A DNA stretch of 34,909 bases from an uncultured Anaerolineales bacterium (GTDB lineage Bacteria; Chloroflexota; Anaerolineae; Anaerolineales; Villigracilaceae): NCBI GenBank assembly GCA_903873975.1, contig CAIQQN010000025.1, positions 1 through 34,909 on the forward strand. Reading direction: 5' to 3'. Position numbers and translations under genes: made by a program. The notes beneath the pieces are model-generated. The model was not told the DNA's origin. It worked only from the letters and a program-made list of their open reading frames with translations, and made no database searches. Below are positions 31,929 to 34,909 of this stretch, piece by piece; position 1 is the first letter of the stretch; the number at the start of each line of letters is the position of its first letter.

Positions 31929-33512
31929 TTATAGCCGATATGATTTTTTCAAGAGATCCTGATAGGCTTCGACTTCTTTCCGCCAGCGGGTATCGTCCCA
32001 GCCGAGGTCGGGCTGGGTGAGGAGGCGGATGCGAGCCATGTGGTCCTGCCCGCCATTGGGCAGCAGCAGCCCCAGGCGGACACGGCGCAGAAGCAGGTCG
32101 TCAAGGTGGACAACGCCCTCTCCATGCGCCGCCTGGCGTAGTTCCGACCAAACGTAATTTGTACTGGGGATGGCTTCCATATCTTCGCCCTTCGCACAAA
32201 AGGACGTGGAGGCGTTCACGCCGTAACGCGCTATCAAGCGCAAGCACTGGCTGGGAGGCAGGTGTGTGTTGGCAAGAAGTGCTTCGGCTTCCGGTGGGAG
32301 AGGGTCGAGCACAGGAACGTCCGGGTCGTAGGGGATGTGCCCGAGGTGGCGGCGGACAGCTTTCAGGGCGTCGCGCGCCATGATACGGAAGGTGGTTAGC
32401 TTGCCGCCGCTGACGGTCAGCAAGCCGTTCTCATCCCAGAGTACGTGCTCGCGCGATTCCTTCGAAGGGTTGGCTTTGCCGGTATTCACCACCGGGCGGA
32501 TGCCCGAGAAGGTGGCAATCACATCAGTGAAGGTCAGTTCCAGCGCTGGGAAAACCGCCTTCAGGCCATCCAGCAGGTATGCAGCCTCGGCATTGCTGAT
32601 GGACGGGTCAGTAACCAGGTTCTGTCCCTGGTCCACGTCGGTGGTGCCAAAAATGACCGCACCCTCCCATGGCAGGACAAAGACCGGACGTCCATCCTGA
32701 GGGTGCAGGAAGGTGATGGCGCGCGTCAACGGGAAGCGCTGGAATGGGAAAACCAAATGACTGCCGCGCAGCGGGCGCAGGCGGGGAGCTTTACCGATAT
32801 CCCCGCGCAATTTGTCCGCCCAAGCCCCGGTGGCGTTGATCACCACCCGGCCTTCGACTTCGACCTGCCGGTCTGACTCTCCAGAGGCGTCGCGCAGGAT
32901 GACGCCGCACACCTGCCCGATATTTGTCTTGAGCAGCGATTCAACCCGCGCATAGTTCAACGCCAGTCCGCCACCTGACACCGATTCGCGAATCAGACGT
33001 AAGACGAGCCGGGCGTCGTCGGTCTGGGCGTCAAAAAATCGGAAACCGCCGCGCATGGCAGACGTGGTTATCAGAGGGCAGAGTTCACGCATATCTTCCA
33101 CGTCATACGAGCGGTGCGACCACTGGCGTGCCATCAAGTCATAGACAATCAGCCCGGCCCCAAAAACCCAACCCGGCATGTGGTCGCCATCCAGGCAGGG
33201 GTAGAGAAAGCCCAGGCGATTGACCAGCCCGCGGCCTTGTTTGAGAAGGTACTCGCGCTCGGTGACGGATTCGAGCGTGACCCGCAACTGGGCATTCTTC
33301 AGGTAGCGCATCCCACCGTGGACAAGTTTCGACGATCTTGAAGATGTACCCGAGGCGAAATCGTCCGCATCGACCAGCACCACCTTCAGCCCGGCGTGCA
33401 CACACTGGCGCAGGATCCCCGCGCCGGTGATGCCGCCGCCAATGATGATCACATCCCATACCTGACTAAGATCCGACCAGGCCCGGTCACGCCAACCTTT
33501 TATCCAATCCAT
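31929..33512 (-). CDS. glpD: FAD-dependent glycerol-3-phosphate dehydrogenase
   Basis: 527 residues, membrane-associated flavoenzyme: glycerol-3-phosphate to dihydroxyacetone phosphate, electrons to quinone. FAD-binding start VIIIGGGITGAGILRQCVHAGLKVVLVD, then SGTSSRSSKLVHGGMRYLKN (a GlpD/GlpA signature), ATGAWADKLRG, RPLRGSHLVFP, FGTTDVDQG, FSGIRPVVNTGKANPSKESREH and VSGGKLTTFRIMARDA. The C-terminal domain (about 400-527) is the helical GlpD cap. GAGGAGAG lies before the ATG. It lies 69 bases after the AGPS-like gene and 35 bases before the MerB-like gene, all on the same strand. Secure as family; glpD named by best match. Confidence 0.93.
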   Translation of the reverse strand: MDWIKGWRDRAWSDLSQVWDVIIIGGGITGAGILRQCVHAGLKVVLVDADDFASGTSSRSSKLVHGGMRYLKNAQLRVTLESVTEREYLLKQGRGLVNRLGFLYPCLDGDHMPGWVFGAGLIVYDLMARQWSHRSYDVEDMRELCPLITTSAMRGGFRFFDAQTDDARLVLRLIRESVSGGGLALNYARVESLLKTNIGQVCGVILRDASGESDRQVEVEGRVVINATGAWADKLRGDIGKAPRLRPLRGSHLVFPFQRFPLTRAITFLHPQDGRPVFVLPWEGAVIFGTTDVDQGQNLVTDPSISNAEAAYLLDGLKAVFPALELTFTDVIATFSGIRPVVNTGKANPSKESREHVLWDENGLLTVSGGKLTTFRIMARDALKAVRRHLGHIPYDPDVPVLDPLPPEAEALLANTHLPPSQCLRLIARYGVNASTSFCAKGEDMEAIPSTNYVWSELRQAAHGEGVVHLDDLLLRRVRLGLLLPNGGQDHMARIRLLTQPDLGWDDTRWRKEVEAYQDLLKKSYRL

Positions 33513-33581
33513 AATTGCTCTCCTCTAAAAGCCATCAACCGTACCCCTCTCCAGATGGGAGAGATGTTGGGGGTGCAGGTT

Positions 33582-34909
33582 TTAGAATAATTTTCCCGGA
33601 TTCATCAACCCATCCGGGTCAAATGACTTGCAGACAGAGCGTAGCGCTTCCATGCCAAGAGCTCCCTTTTCAACCGGCAGGTACGGGGCAAGGTCCACGC
33701 CGACACCGTGCTGGTGCGTGATGGTCCCGCCTTGCTGCTGGATGGTCAGGGTGGCAGAGCGCTTCATGGCTGCCCAGAGCGCTAACAGTTCATCCGGGTC
33801 TGCCGGGTGACGGAAGAGGAATGTGGTGTAGACACTGGCGCCGTCGCGGTAAACGTGTGACAGGTGCGCAAACGCCAGGACTTCCTCACCAGACCTGCGC
33901 GCCGTTTCCACTATCGAAGCAGGGATGGCTGCCGAAGCCTCCATTACATTTAGCCAGGGCAGTGCCGTCTCCAGCGTGTCAATCGCCACGCCGAGCTCCC
34001 AGAGAGTGTTGCGCAGATAGGGCGAATAAAAGCGGCTCTTCTCCCATGTGTGTCCCACCACCGTCCCGACAAACAGGCCGCCATGCCTGCGGCAAATGGA
34101 TGAAGCCTGCGCCCGTGTCCGCTGAAGGTGCACAGCGGAGCCGGTAACACCGAAGACCAGCAGGCAGCGAGTCCCACCGTAGCCGATCAACCGCAGGCCC
34201 TTGTCTGCCGCGCCGACCCACGACTTGCCTGAGAGAATAAGCGTGGTCTCGGTCTCCTGCGGGTTGGAGAGCCGCAGCATCGAGACCGGGATTTCCTCCT
34301 GGGCAATTTGACGGACCGCCTGCGCGCCTTGTTCCCAAGACGGGAAAAAGACTCCATAGAATTCCTCTGCCTCGGGCATCCGGCGTATCTTAACTTTCGC
34401 CTGAGTAATGACTCCCATGCGTCCTTCCGACCCGAGGATCATCTCCTTAATATCCGGCCCGGCAGCCGAAGCCGGGAAATGAGGCAAATCTATCAATCCG
34501 CGCGGGGTTTCCATGCGACCCCCGGCAAACAACTGCTCGATGCGTCCGTACTTATAGGACTGCTGCCCTGACGAGCGAGTGGCGATCCAGCCGCCGAGAG
34601 TGGAATATTCGTGCGATTGAGGGAAATGCCCAAGGGTATAGCCATGCGTTACCAGGGATTTTTCCAGTTCCGGTCCGGTGACTCCGGCCTCAAAAGTTGC
34701 CGTGTGCCCGAACCCGTCCAGGTCCAGCAGCCGGGTCATATGCTCCAGCGAAAGCGTCAGGATCGGCGCGATAGATTTGGGTGGATTAATATGACCATTC
34801 ACGCTCGTCCCGCCGCCGTAGGGGATCACCTTCGCCCCGGCTTTTTGGGCATACGTTATCAGCGCCTGTACATCCTGCTCGGTCTGCGGAAAGGCCACAC
34901 CATCTGGAA
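33582..34909 (-). CDS. Alkyldihydroxyacetonephosphate synthase-like FAD-binding oxidase, N-terminus cut by window edge
   Basis: The frame is open through the right edge (PDGVAFPQTEQDVQALI... in view), so the start is missing. FAD-binding type 4 domain: VIPYGGGTSVNGH, FEAGVTGPELEKSL, GHFPQSHEYSTLGGWIATRS (as in AGPS: STxGGWIxTRxSG), KYGRIEQLFAG, SAAGPDIKEMILGSEGRMGVIT. C-terminal substrate domain with AHLSHVYRDGASVYTTF, GGTITHQHGVGVDLAPYL (the His-rich AGPS active-site motif) and the terminal FDPDGLMNPGKLF. AGPS builds the ether bond from acyl-DHAP, and GlpD next door yields DHAP. Many bacterial homologues have unproven roles (for example glycolate or lactate oxidation), so ether-lipid synthesis is a possibility only. 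Confidence 0.87.
   Translation of the reverse strand, partial: PDGVAFPQTEQDVQALITYAQKAGAKVIPYGGGTSVNGHINPPKSIAPILTLSLEHMTRLLDLDGFGHTATFEAGVTGPELEKSLVTHGYTLGHFPQSHEYSTLGGWIATRSSGQQSYKYGRIEQLFAGGRMETPRGLIDLPHFPASAAGPDIKEMILGSEGRMGVITQAKVKIRRMPEAEEFYGVFFPSWEQGAQAVRQIAQEEIPVSMLRLSNPQETETTLILSGKSWVGAADKGLRLIGYGGTRCLLVFGVTGSAVHLQRTRAQASSICRRHGGLFVGTVVGHTWEKSRFYSPYLRNTLWELGVAIDTLETALPWLNVMEASAAIPASIVETARRSGEEVLAFAHLSHVYRDGASVYTTFLFRHPADPDELLALWAAMKRSATLTIQQQGGTITHQHGVGVDLAPYLPVEKGALGMEALRSVCKSFDPDGLMNPGKLF

Overview
The window looks like a chromosomal stretch of a Chloroflexota bacterium, most likely class Anaerolineae. This is inferred from gene style and content: moderately GC-rich DNA, lipoproteins with Thr/Pro-rich 'TPTAT' stalks, an fhaA-fhaB-rodA-type locus in a monoderm-like setting, several apparently leaderless starts, and housekeeping genes of bacterial type. 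No rRNA, tRNA, CRISPR array or insertion sequence was seen. Two genes are cut by the window ends: ffh on the left and an alkyl-DHAP-synthase-like flavoprotein on the right.

Layout. 1-3.3 kb: ffh (minus), degV, and a two-S1-domain RNA-binding protein, with clear promoters and terminators. 3.3-10.3 kb: a minus-strand, tightly coupled operon that resembles a dlt (teichoic-acid D-alanylation) operon with a fatty-acyl-AMP-ligase-type activating enzyme. In order of transcription it encodes a small lipoprotein, a 39-residue DltX-like microprotein ending in WIYQGF, an MBOAT, a membrane SGNH protein, an SGNH-like lipoprotein with GDC instead of GDS, a NodB polysaccharide deacetylase lipoprotein, an ACP and an acyl-AMP ligase. 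10.3-12.1 kb: an IscA/HesB-type protein whose promoter shares its -35 with the acylation operon, a secreted SH3b protein, and a leaderless zinc-ribbon protein. 12.1-17 kb: FhaA-like and FhaB-like proteins, MTA phosphorylase, and a SEDS (RodA/FtsW) protein fused to a transpeptidase-like domain that has lost its catalytic residues. 17-18.5 kb: tyrS preceded by an attenuator, namely a 14-codon leader peptide with tandem Tyr codons, a possible antiterminator and a strong intrinsic terminator. 18.5-26.3 kb: a small membrane protein, glnS, a GT-C-type membrane protein, an SDR, a TauE/SafE permease and a UvrD-type helicase. 26.4-28.2 kb: two tandem paralogous membrane-anchored proteins of unknown function. 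28.6-29.5 kb: an EamA transporter. 29.6-34.9 kb (minus): an AGPS-like flavoprotein, GlpD, a MerB-like lyase and an FGGY kinase.

The most exciting observation is the MerB (organomercurial lyase)-like gene at 31132..31893. Its frame is open across 253 codons apart from two in-frame TGA codons. These fall exactly at the positions of the two catalytic cysteines of MerB (Cys96 and Cys159), and each is followed at the right distance by a small hairpin with G in its apical loop. I read it as a double-selenocysteine MerB-like protein, not a pseudogene. Second in interest are the dlt-like surface-acylation operon with its hidden DltX-like microprotein, and the Tyr-codon attenuator of tyrS.
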